From: a virus
Strand: one strand, 5' to 3'
IMG/VR virus record: IMGVR_UViG_3300022221_000013
Coordinates: 1-44,736 of that record
DNA length: 44,736 nt
The position numbers and the translations under genes are program-made. Below are positions 23,553 through 31,775 of the stretch, piece after piece; within the stretch, counting starts at the first letter, position 1, and every line of letters starts with the position of its first letter. The notes beneath the pieces are model-generated. The model searched no databases. It was not told the origin of the DNA and saw nothing but the letters and a program-made list of their open reading frames with translations.

Positions 23553-25067
23553 ATGATAATAAAGCCGCAGGACGGGTATCAACACGATTATATCATGAGC
23601 CCTGCCGACATTGTTATCGGAGGGGGAGCGGCGGGAGCGGGTAAAACGTTTTCCTTGCTTATGGACGCTTTAAAGTGGACTATGACGGGCAAGGACTTCG
23701 GGGCGGTCATATTTAGGCGGACGTACCCGGAGATTATGCAGATTGGCGGATTGTGGGAAGAAAGCAAGAAGATATTCCCGTACAGGGGGGGCACGGCCAA
23801 TGAATCAAAAGTTACGTGGGTATTCGATAACGGGTCACGTATCGGATTTTCCCACCTACAGCACGAAAAGGATTTAAACAAATTTCAGGGGGCACAGATA
23901 CCGTACATTGGTTTTGATGAAGTTACGCACTTTTCAAAGCAGATGTTTTTTTATCTGTTGACAAGGAATAGAGGAACAACGCAAATGAGGCCGCGTATCA
24001 GGGCTACTTGCAATCCTGACCCGGACTCGTGGGTTGCAGAATTTATACAATGGTGGATAGATGAAGAGACGGGGTTCCCGATCCCGGAGCGGGCGGGCGT
24101 AGTCAGGTATTTTGTGATGGATGATAGCACGTACATTTGGGGCGGAACAAAAAAGGAAGTATATGACAAGGCGCATCACCTTTTTAAGGGTGAAGGAATG
24201 GAGCAGGTAAACCCAAACGACCTGATAAAATCGGCCACATTCATTCCCGGAAGTATTTACGAGAATAGGAAGTTATTAGCAGGTAACCCGCAATATTTGG
24301 CCAACCTAATGTCACAGGATGAAGAAACGCGGGCGCGATTGCTTAAAGGTAACTGGAAGATTAGAGCGGATCAGGCTAATTTATTCGATATATTTAAAAT
24401 AAAAGACATGTTCAGGGGGGACGGTTCGGAGGTGTCCCGGGCTGGTTTAAAGAAGTACATTACGATAGATCATGCGAGGTTCGGGAAAGACTTGTGCATT
24501 ATAATGAGTTGGGAGGGGTTCCGGGTCGAACGTATTGACATCATGAAAAAGAGTGACACTAATGACATATTGCGGGTGATTAAGCACATAAGAAAAGAAA
24601 TGCGTGGAATTAGCGTATCTAATATAATGATCGATCAGGACGGCATAGGCGTAAAGGATGCTTTAGGGTGTCGGATATTCCAGCCCGGCGGGGTTCCTTA
24701 TGAGGTCAAACGAGAAAAGCCCTTTGTAAACAACAAGCGGACGCAGTGTTATGTTGAAATGTCGGAACGGGTTAATAATAATGAGGCCTCGATTAATATG
24801 GAGAATATATATCTACATGAAGATGGACGAATGACGCGCGTTAAGACGGTGACGATCAGAGGGGAAACGCATACGGTGGAAAAAATGATATTGGACGACC
24901 TTAGAACCGTCAAGCGGGAAATGTTTGAACTAGATAAGCCCGTAAAGATCACGGCAAAGGAAACACAAAAAGCAATATTGAAGAGGTCCCCGGACTTTGG
25001 TGATACGTTCGCCATGCGGGGCGCGTTTGAGTTTTTAAGGGAGCCAAAAGGAATGGGACGCCCGTAA
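23553..25067 (+). CDS. terL: Terminase large subunit
   Basis: A 504-residue packaging ATPase/nuclease. Walker A is GGAAGAGKT (res. 24-32), Walker B is IPYIGFDE (116-123) followed by THFS, the coupling segment is RIRATCNPDPDSW, and the nuclease domain starts at YITIDHARFGKDL with a second acidic segment IMIDQDGIG. It cleaves concatemers and pumps DNA into the procapsid at the portal. It begins after AAGTACA, with no ribosome-binding site, and is followed by a late promoter. Confidence 0.95.
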   Translation: MIIKPQDGYQHDYIMSPADIVIGGGAAGAGKTFSLLMDALKWTMTGKDFGAVIFRRTYPEIMQIGGLWEESKKIFPYRGGTANESKVTWVFDNGSRIGFSHLQHEKDLNKFQGAQIPYIGFDEVTHFSKQMFFYLLTRNRGTTQMRPRIRATCNPDPDSWVAEFIQWWIDEETGFPIPERAGVVRYFVMDDSTYIWGGTKKEVYDKAHHLFKGEGMEQVNPNDLIKSATFIPGSIYENRKLLAGNPQYLANLMSQDEETRARLLKGNWKIRADQANLFDIFKIKDMFRGDGSEVSRAGLKKYITIDHARFGKDLCIIMSWEGFRVERIDIMKKSDTNDILRVIKHIRKEMRGISVSNIMIDQDGIGVKDALGCRIFQPGGVPYEVKREKPFVNNKRTQCYVEMSERVNNNEASINMENIYLHEDGRMTRVKTVTIRGETHTVEKMILDDLRTVKREMFELDKPVKITAKETQKAILKRSPDFGDTFAMRGAFEFLREPKGMGRP

Positions 25068-25080
25068 TGAAAACGGTTTT

Positions 25081-25109
25081 TTGTTTTTAATTAAAAAGAC
25101 TTACCTTTG
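25081..25109 (+). promoter_or_regulatory. Late-class promoter before the first virion gene
   Basis: TTG, an 18-base spacer and TACCTTTG (25102-25109) match the Bacteroidota -33/-7 arrangement. TAYCTTTG recurs before the genes at 29117, 29519 and 31776. The following leader carries TCAGGGACGG (25126-25135). Confidence 0.65.
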
Positions 25110-25174
25110 GAATAGTAATGAAACATCAGGGACGGTGATTACGGTATATTTTTCAATCAAAAAATAATAATGTT

Positions 25175-25804
25175 ATGACATTTGTATCATGTGATTGTCC
25201 ACTGCCAACCGCCATAGGTTCCTTGACAGCAGTGACGTGCAATGAGAACTTAGCGCAAATCGTTAAGATCATATTTCAAAGGAAGCAGGCCACACCAAGT
25301 TTTCCCGCACAGGATGGAACGGTAGGCGGTGCGGGTTTATTGGCTTCGTGGACGCCGTTTTTTGCAGCGGTAGACGCTACCAAGGTGCAGGGCACCCCGG
25401 AATTTAGCGAGTTTGTTATCCCGCAGGTTGAAGGAATTACTTACGGAGGTGATGACAACAGCACTATTGACGGGCGTCAGCTTATTTCAGGCGCTTCGAC
25501 TGTAAGGGCAACAGGAGCCTTTTTAGGTCTTCCGGCCGCGAACCTTAAAGAGTTAAAAGAGTTTTCATGCGAGAACGCATTAACCGTGTATATGGTTAAT
25601 GAATTCGGCAAGGTGATTGGATCAAGCCCGGACGGAACGAAGTTTGAAGGTATCGAGATTACCACATTCTTTATCGGTGATGGCGGGAATGAAGGCAAAA
25701 ACACGTTTGATAAAACGACCTTCGGGTTTAATTTCAAATATGGATGGCGGGACAATTTAGCCATTGTCACCGGAACGGATTTTAGCGGTCGCTCACTTGG
25801 ATAA
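25175..25804 (+). CDS. Putative virion structural protein
   Basis: A 209-residue protein between terL and portal genes with its own late promoter, suggesting high expression. Beta-rich and glycine-rich (FVIPQVEGITYGGDDNSTIDGRQLISGAS, TTFGFNFKYGWRDNLAIVTGTDFSGRS). A major tail-tube or head protein is plausible, since no other tail-tube candidate stands out. The sequence itself does not settle it. Confidence 0.5.
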   Translation: MTFVSCDCPLPTAIGSLTAVTCNENLAQIVKIIFQRKQATPSFPAQDGTVGGAGLLASWTPFFAAVDATKVQGTPEFSEFVIPQVEGITYGGDDNSTIDGRQLISGASTVRATGAFLGLPAANLKELKEFSCENALTVYMVNEFGKVIGSSPDGTKFEGIEITTFFIGDGGNEGKNTFDKTTFGFNFKYGWRDNLAIVTGTDFSGRSLG

Positions 25805-26009
25805 GATAAAAACAGTGGTTCTGGGTTGTAGCAGCCCGGAACCATTCACGAAAAAATACGATCGTGAACACGCGGTAAATATATTGCGCTATCAGGAACA
25901 TAGGGGTTTATCTGATTGGGCAATTATTGAAGGACAGGGACTAACTTTCAAAGATGGCGATATTATCAGCACAAGAAGCGACAGAGGTACTAAAAGCCTC
26001 GAAAAATAA
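25797..26009 (+). CDS. Small protein, probable TTG start
   Basis: About 70 residues from a TTG at 25797 that overlaps the preceding stop (TTGGATAA). An ATG at 25764 would place the start deep inside the previous gene. Contains KTVVLGCSSPEPFTKKYDREHAVNILRYQEHRGLSDWAI. No family recognised. It overlaps the portal start by 56 bases. Confidence 0.5.
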   Translation: MDKIKTVVLGCSSPEPFTKKYDREHAVNILRYQEHRGLSDWAIIEGQGLTFKDGDIISTRSDRGTKSLEK

Positions 26010-27711
26010 AGAAATTGCGCGGTGCGTGGAGCATGATAATAGAGTATCATTCCACGCGGAACCGCATGACCATAATGAGGACATTGCATATTTAGGCACT
26101 TATAAAAAATGGGTGCGTAATATGATCGATGATAATAAGTATGCCGTATTCGAGCACTTGTTACAATTGCCTGTCGAAACTGTTGATTTCGTTGAGGGGA
26201 TATATAACGAGATTGGGAAAATATTCACAGCCAAGGACAGGTATATAAAACACGCTTTCAAGACGGATGAAACGGCGCAGGAATTCGAGGAGTATTTACA
26301 AGAATTAAAGGATGAAAGTTTCTGGAGGGAACAGGGCTACGAGGCATTAAAGACCTCAATCAATTCCGTTTTAATTGTAGATTTACCAGCGGCGGACGAA
26401 GGAGCGGAAGCAAAACCGTATTATTATTTTCTCGACATTGACCGGGTGCATGATTTCAAATTAAAGGGATCAAAATTTGAATACATAGCATTTAGCACGG
26501 ACAACGTTTGGTATGTTTTTGACGAGTTGTTTTATCGCACATTCACGAAGGATGAACACGGCAATTATTTACTGGCCAGCGAAGTAGAGCACATTTTGGG
26601 GGAAACGCCCGCCCGTATGTTCTGGGATAAAAAATACTCCAAAAAATCAGCGATCCGGCGCAGGTCAATTATCAGCAATGCTTTAGGGAAATTAGATTGG
26701 TTGTTAACATTGCAGGTGTTCAAGAAACATGAGAGTTTATATGCCGGGTTCCCGGTAGACATCATGTATGAACAGCGATGCGATTACATGGACAGTGAGG
26801 GCAACGCGTGTGAAGATGGACGGATCACTAAGCAGGTTAGGGACCTCACCACAGACGATTATTTGACTTCGGTGGATATGTGTCCGCGATGCGGTGGTAA
26901 TGTCAACAAACTCGGCGCTGGTACTGTCATGATAGCGCCCGCGCGGATCGATCAGAAAGACCCGGACATGATTAACGGATTGAACAGGGTATCGGCAGAC
27001 GTTAAATCTTTGGAATGGATTCAAGACGAGATTGATAAAGAGAAGAAAATAATAACGTGGAACATCATTGGCTATCAGCAGGAGCAGAACAATGAAGCCA
27101 TGAACGAAATGCAGGTGGCCGGGAATTACGAAAGTCGAATGACTGTTATTATTGACATTAAAACGAGCTTTGAGAAAATACATGCGTGGGCTGTTAATTC
27201 GGTCGGTCGGTTACGCTATGGGGACGCATACGAGGGATCAACGGTATTCTATGGCCGGGAGTTCTATTTGCAGGATGTTGGGGTGATGGCGGATCAGTTG
27301 GGCAAATCAAAAACCAATGGCCTTCCCGTGTTCGAGGTAGTGAGCCAACATGAACAGTATTTACGGGCGAAGTATCAGCATAACCCGGAAATGTTGGAAC
27401 GTATGCGCATATTGAGCGACTTAGAACCGTATCAGGGTTACAGCGTGGAAGAGTTGACAAAGATGGGGGGCGCGGTGAATGTTGATTTGTTGAAGATGAA
27501 AATAAATCTAAGCGAACACATTGGACGGTTCGAGCGTGAATATCAAAATATTGCGACATTCATGCAGCATGTAGAATACCGGAAGAAAATCGAATTTATC
27601 AAAACTAAAATAACGGATTATGAACGAGAACGAGAAACAAACGAGCCACAACCTGACCCGAGCGCAACAGGAGGAAATCAGGTACAAACAGGCACACGGA
27701 CAGAAGATTAG
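25954..27711 (+). CDS. Portal protein with embedded zinc-ribbon-like segment
   Basis: A 585-residue protein in the portal position after terL and before scaffold and capsid. Segments such as NIIGYQQEQNNEAMNEMQVAGNYESR and the C-terminal long helices are portal-like. Around residues 272-312 it has two widely spaced Cys, then CPRCGG, an apparent zinc ribbon inserted in the stem/clip part. Portals form the dodecameric ring for DNA entry and tail attachment. The zinc site is an unusual addition. Confidence 0.7.
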   Translation: MAILSAQEATEVLKASKNKEIARCVEHDNRVSFHAEPHDHNEDIAYLGTYKKWVRNMIDDNKYAVFEHLLQLPVETVDFVEGIYNEIGKIFTAKDRYIKHAFKTDETAQEFEEYLQELKDESFWREQGYEALKTSINSVLIVDLPAADEGAEAKPYYYFLDIDRVHDFKLKGSKFEYIAFSTDNVWYVFDELFYRTFTKDEHGNYLLASEVEHILGETPARMFWDKKYSKKSAIRRRSIISNALGKLDWLLTLQVFKKHESLYAGFPVDIMYEQRCDYMDSEGNACEDGRITKQVRDLTTDDYLTSVDMCPRCGGNVNKLGAGTVMIAPARIDQKDPDMINGLNRVSADVKSLEWIQDEIDKEKKIITWNIIGYQQEQNNEAMNEMQVAGNYESRMTVIIDIKTSFEKIHAWAVNSVGRLRYGDAYEGSTVFYGREFYLQDVGVMADQLGKSKTNGLPVFEVVSQHEQYLRAKYQHNPEMLERMRILSDLEPYQGYSVEELTKMGGAVNVDLLKMKINLSEHIGRFEREYQNIATFMQHVEYRKKIEFIKTKITDYERERETNEPQPDPSATGGNQVQTGTRTED

Positions 27712-28066
27712 CGAGGTAAAAGCCAATCGAGCCGGGAAACTTACCGACAAAGAATACAAGGCGGAGTATTCAAAACACAAGATACCGGAACACGAGACAC
27801 ATTTATTTCATGTTGCGGTGGAATCCCGGAGTTATGATAGTCAATCAGGCCGCAGGATAAGCGCGAGCCGGGTAGTAAAATATTACCCTCGCGTATGGCA
27901 GGGGATTGTTGACCGTGAAGAGTTGGCCGGAATGACTTGCGAGGTATTGCACGACCCTACGGATGTGAAGGTGAAAAAGGAGCCCGCAAAGGAGCCGGAA
28001 AAAGGATTGCAGGGAAAAGGATTGCCGGAAAAAGACGCGGACAGCCCGTTAATGGATTTGTTGTAA
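27620..28066 (+). CDS. Charged hypothetical head protein
   Basis: A 148-residue, very charged protein, helical in its first half and rich in Lys/Glu/Pro near the end. Its start lies 92 bases inside the portal gene, an unusually long overlap, and no nearby ATG gives a shorter one. It lies between portal and scaffold, so a head-maturation or scaffold-associated role is possible. No family recognised. Confidence 0.5.
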   Translation: MNENEKQTSHNLTRAQQEEIRYKQAHGQKISEVKANRAGKLTDKEYKAEYSKHKIPEHETHLFHVAVESRSYDSQSGRRISASRVVKYYPRVWQGIVDREELAGMTCEVLHDPTDVKVKKEPAKEPEKGLQGKGLPEKDADSPLMDLL

Positions 28067-28091
28067 TTGGTAAAAATTTCAGGGACGAAAT

Positions 28092-29012
28092 ATGTTTGTA
28101 ATAAAAGAGGGTACCGAATCTGACAAGGTTGGAACGGGTACGGAAGAGGCCACAAGGAATTCAATAATTGAATGGTTGGCAAAGAATAATTACGTAGTCA
28201 GAACGGCGGACGATGATAAGGCGCATTTGCAAGCGCAGGTACAGGCCGAGACCGACAAGATGTTCAAAGGCATAGTGACGGAGGTCGAACAGGCGGTAAT
28301 GGATGCCACGGGGCTTAAAAAGGCAGACAGCCACGAGAAAGCAACCGAGTTCTTGAAACGCGCGGTTAATGAGAAAATGAAGACGGTGAAGGATATGGAG
28401 GTCGAAATGACGCGGCTAAAAGACACCAAGACCACCGGGAACGAATTGGCGGTAGAATATAAAAAGCAGTTGGAGGAGTTGCAGGAGAAGCACAGGGAAG
28501 CGGTGACAGCGCATGAGGCGTCATTATCTGAATTGAAGGGTTCAATATTTAACAATCGAGTTAAAAGCGAAATTGATACGGCGATTGCGGAAATGAGGCC
28601 GAAATTTAAAGCCATGGAGGACGGGTTTTTATCAGACATTATCAGTAGCAGGAAACACAAACTGTTTAATGAGAATAAAGCTAAGTCCGTTGAAGATGTG
28701 ATTGTTTTTGAAGATGCGGAAGGAAAGACGCGAATATCAACGAACGATGGTAAGCCATTGAGCGCACGGGAAATAGTGAGCGGATATTTTGAAGACTTGA
28801 TTGATCCGAAGCGAACCGGAAGCGGTGCCGGGTCAGGATCAGGCGCAGGAGGTGGAAGCGGTGCAGGGGGTGGAGAGGAGCCAATACCGGAGGGCATAAA
28901 GACCCGGGTTGAATTGTTCGATTATTTGAAGGAGACAAAAAAGATGGACGAGAGTTCAAAGGAATTTGGCGAAATGTTTAACAAGCATAGTGAGAAGTTG
29001 CCATTAATGTAA
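28092..29012 (+). CDS. Putative capsid scaffolding protein
   Basis: A 306-residue, strongly acidic, helical protein with a long coiled coil (residues ~40-170) and a flexible GSGAGSGSGAGGGSGAGGG linker near residue 245. The end (FDYLKETKKMDESSKEFGEMFNKHSEKLPL) is a small helical capsid-binding-like tail. These are the usual traits of scaffolding proteins, and it lies just before the capsid genes. CAGGGACG lies 4 bases before its start. Confidence 0.65.
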   Translation: MFVIKEGTESDKVGTGTEEATRNSIIEWLAKNNYVVRTADDDKAHLQAQVQAETDKMFKGIVTEVEQAVMDATGLKKADSHEKATEFLKRAVNEKMKTVKDMEVEMTRLKDTKTTGNELAVEYKKQLEELQEKHREAVTAHEASLSELKGSIFNNRVKSEIDTAIAEMRPKFKAMEDGFLSDIISSRKHKLFNENKAKSVEDVIVFEDAEGKTRISTNDGKPLSAREIVSGYFEDLIDPKRTGSGAGSGSGAGGGSGAGGGEEPIPEGIKTRVELFDYLKETKKMDESSKEFGEMFNKHSEKLPLM

Positions 29013-29032
29013 TTCATTCTCCACTCTTCCAT

Positions 29033-29063
29033 AAAACCCGGCTTTATTGTCGGGTTTTTTTTT
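29033..29063 (+). terminator. Terminator after the scaffold gene
   Basis: AAACCCG pairs with CGGGTTT around a 10-base loop and runs into a T9 tract. It separates the scaffold transcript from the next late promoter. Confidence 0.8.
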
Positions 29064-29078
29064 ATCTTATAATTTACA

Positions 29079-29086
29079 TATCTTTG
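29079..29086 (+). promoter_or_regulatory. Late-class promoter (TATCTTTG)
   Basis: Matches TAnnTTTG and the late-class TAYCTTTG, and lies between the scaffold terminator and the gene at 29117. There is no clear TTG at -33; a T-rich tract sits there instead. Confidence 0.55.
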
Positions 29087-29116
29087 AACATGTAAAACCA
29101 AACAATAATTAAAGAC

Positions 29117-29434
29117 ATGGGAAATATTGAAATTGAAGCGGGTGCCTCGTATGATAGCGGCCTGAAATATGTATCGGGTGGGGTTGCGAAGGTCATTAAA
29201 AAGTCATTTGTAGATTTTGGCGCATTACCCGCCACGGCATTAAAAGAGGTTGCACACGGATTGAGTGTTGACCCTGCATTTGCGAAGGTTGAATTGATCG
29301 CGAATGACGGCACGACCTCAAAGGTGTGGACTAAGAATGAGGTTACAATTGACGCTACGAACATCAGCGTAACCACTACGGCCAGCGAAGTCGCGTGGAG
29401 TGGGATTGCCATTGTGCATCACATTGAGGCCTAA
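29117..29434 (+). CDS. Candidate capsid decoration protein
   Basis: A 105-residue beta-rich protein (IEIEAGASYDSGLKYVSGGVAKV..., VELIANDGTTSKVWTKNEVTI) with its own late promoter just before the major capsid gene. Its size and location fit a head decoration or cement protein, but a tail or head-fibre part is possible. No family recognised. Confidence 0.5.
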   Translation: MGNIEIEAGASYDSGLKYVSGGVAKVIKKSFVDFGALPATALKEVAHGLSVDPAFAKVELIANDGTTSKVWTKNEVTIDATNISVTTTASEVAWSGIAIVHHIEA

Positions 29435-29458
29435 TTTTTAATATTAGGAATTATTACA

Positions 29459-29466
29459 TACCTTTG
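29459..29466 (+). promoter_or_regulatory. Late-class promoter (TACCTTTG) of the capsid gene
   Basis: TACCTTTG, identical to the sites at 25102 and 31765, lies 52 bases before the capsid gene start. TCAGGGACGG (29477-29486) follows in the leader, as at 25126. CCTAAT/ATTAGG (29431-29449) form an inverted repeat just upstream, overlapping the previous stop codon. Confidence 0.6.
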
Positions 29467-29518
29467 AAAAACAATGTCAGGGACGGCATATTAAAATTTA
29501 TCATCTAAAATTAAAGAA

Positions 29519-30571
29519 ATGAGTTTAGTAAATACACTTATGCAGCCCCTACGCACAAAGTATGCTGCGACATTGGACAAGAATGAGGCGCGCGGTAGCA
29601 GGTACGGCGCTTATGATTTCTTCCGTAAAGATTCGTCCGGGATGGATCGTATATTTACGAGTGAAGATGTGCAACGGATCAAACGCTCGTTTGGGAATTC
29701 TGTTGTTATCCCGGTATTGGATGCAAAGAACGTGACGATAGGCAATGTGAGGTCATGTACAGTTGCGGACGATGAAAACACCTCAAATCTGGTAACACTT
29801 TCATTTGTTACTTATGCGTTTGGGTTTACGATGCACCCCGCGTCACACTACAATAATGATGTCGCATATCAGCAGGACTTCGACAGGAAATTGGTGTCGT
29901 ATCTGAACAAGTTGGCCGCGACTTTGGACAGCGCTTGTATCACGCAGCTGGAAACAAATAAGAATGCGCTTTGGACAGACCTGACGGATTACTACGCGGT
30001 TGTTGCAGATGCGTTACAGGTGCCATTGGCCAGCCATGCGGCTTATTACAATGACCTGCAAGCGATCATGGATACGGCCGATTTCTATGGAGATATTGAA
30101 ATTATCAGTTCCACCACTGGCAGTCCAATTGTACGGTATCTCATGAACCAAGGTGCGGGCAATGATGAAAACAACGCATTTGCAATGACCCCTTATAATT
30201 GGGGGTGGTCGAACCGTATTGCAAACGGTGTTGGTGTTAAGTCTACCCAATACGCGGTACAATCCGGCACCGTTGCGATGGAGACGAGACTTGACCCGGA
30301 TGCGATCGCAAAAAGTAAGATTGGACAGATTGCACAATGGGACGCGGTTAAGGTTCCAATTCCCGGAAGTAATTACGAGCTTGAAATGGCTTCGTTTTAC
30401 CGTGAAGATTGCGGAGACGCAAGCGGATTACATGCGGGAACAAGTGGCCTGACTGCCACGAAAAAGCAGTCGTTTCAATGGTCTGTTGATGTTGTGTATG
30501 CTACGGCGTATAACAGCAACCCGGCCGCAAGGTATAACCCGATCATTAAGGCCGAACTGCTTACAGCGTAA
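29519..30571 (+). CDS. Major capsid protein candidate
   Basis: A 350-residue protein following scaffold and decoration candidates, with a strong-looking promoter and its own terminator. The composition is typical of HK97-type capsid proteins: a long N-terminal helix (KYAATLDKNEARG), a middle domain with FTMHPASHYNNDVAYQQDFDRKLVSYLNKLAATLDSACITQLETNK and a beta-rich C-terminus. No protease gene or processing motif is visible. The assignment rests mainly on context and length. Confidence 0.7.
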   Translation: MSLVNTLMQPLRTKYAATLDKNEARGSRYGAYDFFRKDSSGMDRIFTSEDVQRIKRSFGNSVVIPVLDAKNVTIGNVRSCTVADDENTSNLVTLSFVTYAFGFTMHPASHYNNDVAYQQDFDRKLVSYLNKLAATLDSACITQLETNKNALWTDLTDYYAVVADALQVPLASHAAYYNDLQAIMDTADFYGDIEIISSTTGSPIVRYLMNQGAGNDENNAFAMTPYNWGWSNRIANGVGVKSTQYAVQSGTVAMETRLDPDAIAKSKIGQIAQWDAVKVPIPGSNYELEMASFYREDCGDASGLHAGTSGLTATKKQSFQWSVDVVYATAYNSNPAARYNPIIKAELLTA

Positions 30572-30591
30572 GTAGAGGCAAGCTAAACGGG

Positions 30592-30623
30592 AACCCCGCT
30601 GTCAAGGATAGCGGGGTTTTTTT
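30592..30623 (+). terminator. Strong terminator after the capsid gene
   Basis: AACCCCGCT pairs perfectly with AGCGGGGTT (9 bp) around a 9-base loop and is followed by T residues. Closes the capsid transcript. Confidence 0.9.
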
Positions 30624-30651
30624 ATGCCTAAAAAAATAAATCTAATTAAAT

Positions 30652-30682
30652 TAGGAAGTTATAAAACCTTATCCTATATTTG
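30652..30682 (+). promoter_or_regulatory. Promoter with conserved TAGGAAGTT box, third copy
   Basis: TAGGAAGTTATAAAAC followed by TATATTTG (30675-30682) is the third copy of the 31-base architecture at 5928 and 14769. It lies between two terminators in the structural region and drives the cassette starting at 30711. Confidence 0.65.
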
Positions 30683-30710
30683 GTACATGTTAAACGAAAC
30701 TCATAGAAAA

Positions 30711-30887
30711 ATGTCACCAGTAGAAAAAACAGAAGTATTATCAAAAAAAATGACAAACGATCAGTTGGTGGAATGGATCAAAAGATTAGCCGACAATATT
30801 AAAATGGGTGCGGTTCGCGTCACTTTAGAAATGGAACTGATAAGCAGAATTGGTGAAGATAACGCAGACAAATTAATTGAGGCTTAA
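30711..30887 (+). CDS. Small helical protein of the inserted cassette
   Basis: A 58-residue protein (MSPVEKTEVLSK...). I choose the ATG after CATAGAAAA, because the longer reading from 30624 would begin inside the capsid terminator and ahead of the promoter. Two helical segments are visible (DQLVEWIKRLADNIK and RVTLEMELISRIGEDNADKLIEA). Unknown function. It is followed by its own terminator. Confidence 0.55.
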   Translation: MSPVEKTEVLSKKMTNDQLVEWIKRLADNIKMGAVRVTLEMELISRIGEDNADKLIEA

Positions 30888-30896
30888 TAAGCAGAA

Positions 30897-30917
30897 CCCC
30901 CGCAAGGGGGATTTTTT
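30897..30917 (+). terminator. Terminator after the first cassette gene
   Basis: CCCCC-GCAA-GGGGG followed by A and six T. A very compact tetraloop hairpin that would allow strong expression of the 58-residue product and reduced expression of the next two genes. Confidence 0.75.
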
Positions 30918-30936
30918 ACATAATAATTATAGAATC

Positions 30937-31431
30937 ATGAAAACGATCATTAAAAGAAATTTGCCGCTAAATGTTACTTATACGGTCATTAACAGAAAGT
31001 ATGTGCCTTTATTAGATGGATATGGACAAACATGTGATAATTGCGGAAAATTAATATCCAACATAGCGACCGTTAAAAGTGCTAATGGCGTGTATGACAT
31101 AGGATTCGATTGCATGGAGACATTTTTATTAAATAATCAGATTTTAAGCGGTTTTGATATAAAGGAGCATACCCGGGTAAAAAAGATGATCCCCAAAGTT
31201 ATAAGAATGGCCAAACAAATAAAGGAATTTATTGCTATAAACCCTCATTTTGAATTGGTGGGATTAGAATACGAAAAACCGAGGTGGGAAACCGATTGGA
31301 TAACATGGTATTATATCCCTAAAAATGGCAAAAAATACAACACTAACATAAAGCTAAAAGACACCGATTTAGGGTTCGCGGTTGATACAATAAAAAATAT
31401 ATTTCCAAATCTTACAATTGATGTAAAATGA
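30937..31431 (+). CDS. Cysteine-rich protein of the inserted cassette
   Basis: A 164-residue protein starting after ATTATAGAATC. TCDNCGKLISNIATV...YDIGFDCMETFL (res. 25-62) is a zinc-binding-like segment of a type seen in other phage proteins with unknown role. The rest is basic and alpha/beta. It overlaps the next gene by 4 bases and belongs to the cassette with the early-type promoter. Confidence 0.55.
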   Translation: MKTIIKRNLPLNVTYTVINRKYVPLLDGYGQTCDNCGKLISNIATVKSANGVYDIGFDCMETFLLNNQILSGFDIKEHTRVKKMIPKVIRMAKQIKEFIAINPHFELVGLEYEKPRWETDWITWYYIPKNGKKYNTNIKLKDTDLGFAVDTIKNIFPNLTIDVK

Positions 31432-31700
31432 GAATGAACGTAAAGAAAATTGCAAAGGATTTAATGGACACTAACAGGCCAATGTATGATGCGCTGATAG
31501 GTGATGACGCAAAGGCGGTAAATGAATTGAGCACGGAGATTAATAGCGGCGCACTGGACGATGAATCAATGGACTATCACCGGGACGAGGTTATGGGGTT
31601 AATATCTTCAATGGAGCGGAAAGTTTATAATGTGTTATCATCGGAGTTGCAAAAACGGGAAGTGTTGGCGGTTTATATTGTTATTCAGTACTTGGATTGA
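31428..31700 (+). CDS. Small acidic protein of the inserted cassette
   Basis: A 90-residue acidic, helical protein (NVKKIAKDLMDTNRPMYDALIGDDAKAVNEL...). A second ATG at 31434 is an equally good start. No family recognised. It is the last cassette gene and is followed by a terminator. Confidence 0.5.
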   Translation: MRMNVKKIAKDLMDTNRPMYDALIGDDAKAVNELSTEINSGALDDESMDYHRDEVMGLISSMERKVYNVLSSELQKREVLAVYIVIQYLD

Positions 31701-31725
31701 GTATAAGGAGGTAACGGGATTATTT

Positions 31726-31749
31726 AAAAAGGGCTTCGGCCTTTTTTTT
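31726..31749 (+). terminator. Terminator closing the cassette
   Basis: AAAAAGG pairs with CCTTTTT around GCTTCGG (a TTCG-like loop), with a run of eight T. It lies 16 bases before the next late promoter. Confidence 0.75.
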
Positions 31750-31764
31750 ATAACTGTACCTGAT

Positions 31765-31772
31765 TACCTTTG
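31765..31772 (+). promoter_or_regulatory. Late-class promoter very close to a start codon
   Basis: TACCTTTG identical to the sites at 25102 and 29459. The ATG of the downstream gene lies at 31776, so the transcript would begin at or next to the start codon (leaderless), or translation begins further in. Confidence 0.55.
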
Positions 31773-31775
31773 ATT

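Noticed and set aside
29431-29449. CCTAAT/ATTAGG inverted repeat as terminator of the gene at 29117
   Set aside because: The stem is short and AT-rich and has no T-tract, so it does not qualify as a terminator.
30624-30710. Start of the cassette gene at 30624
   Set aside because: It lies in the terminator T-tract and upstream of the promoter; the ATG at 30711 has the usual CATAGA context.
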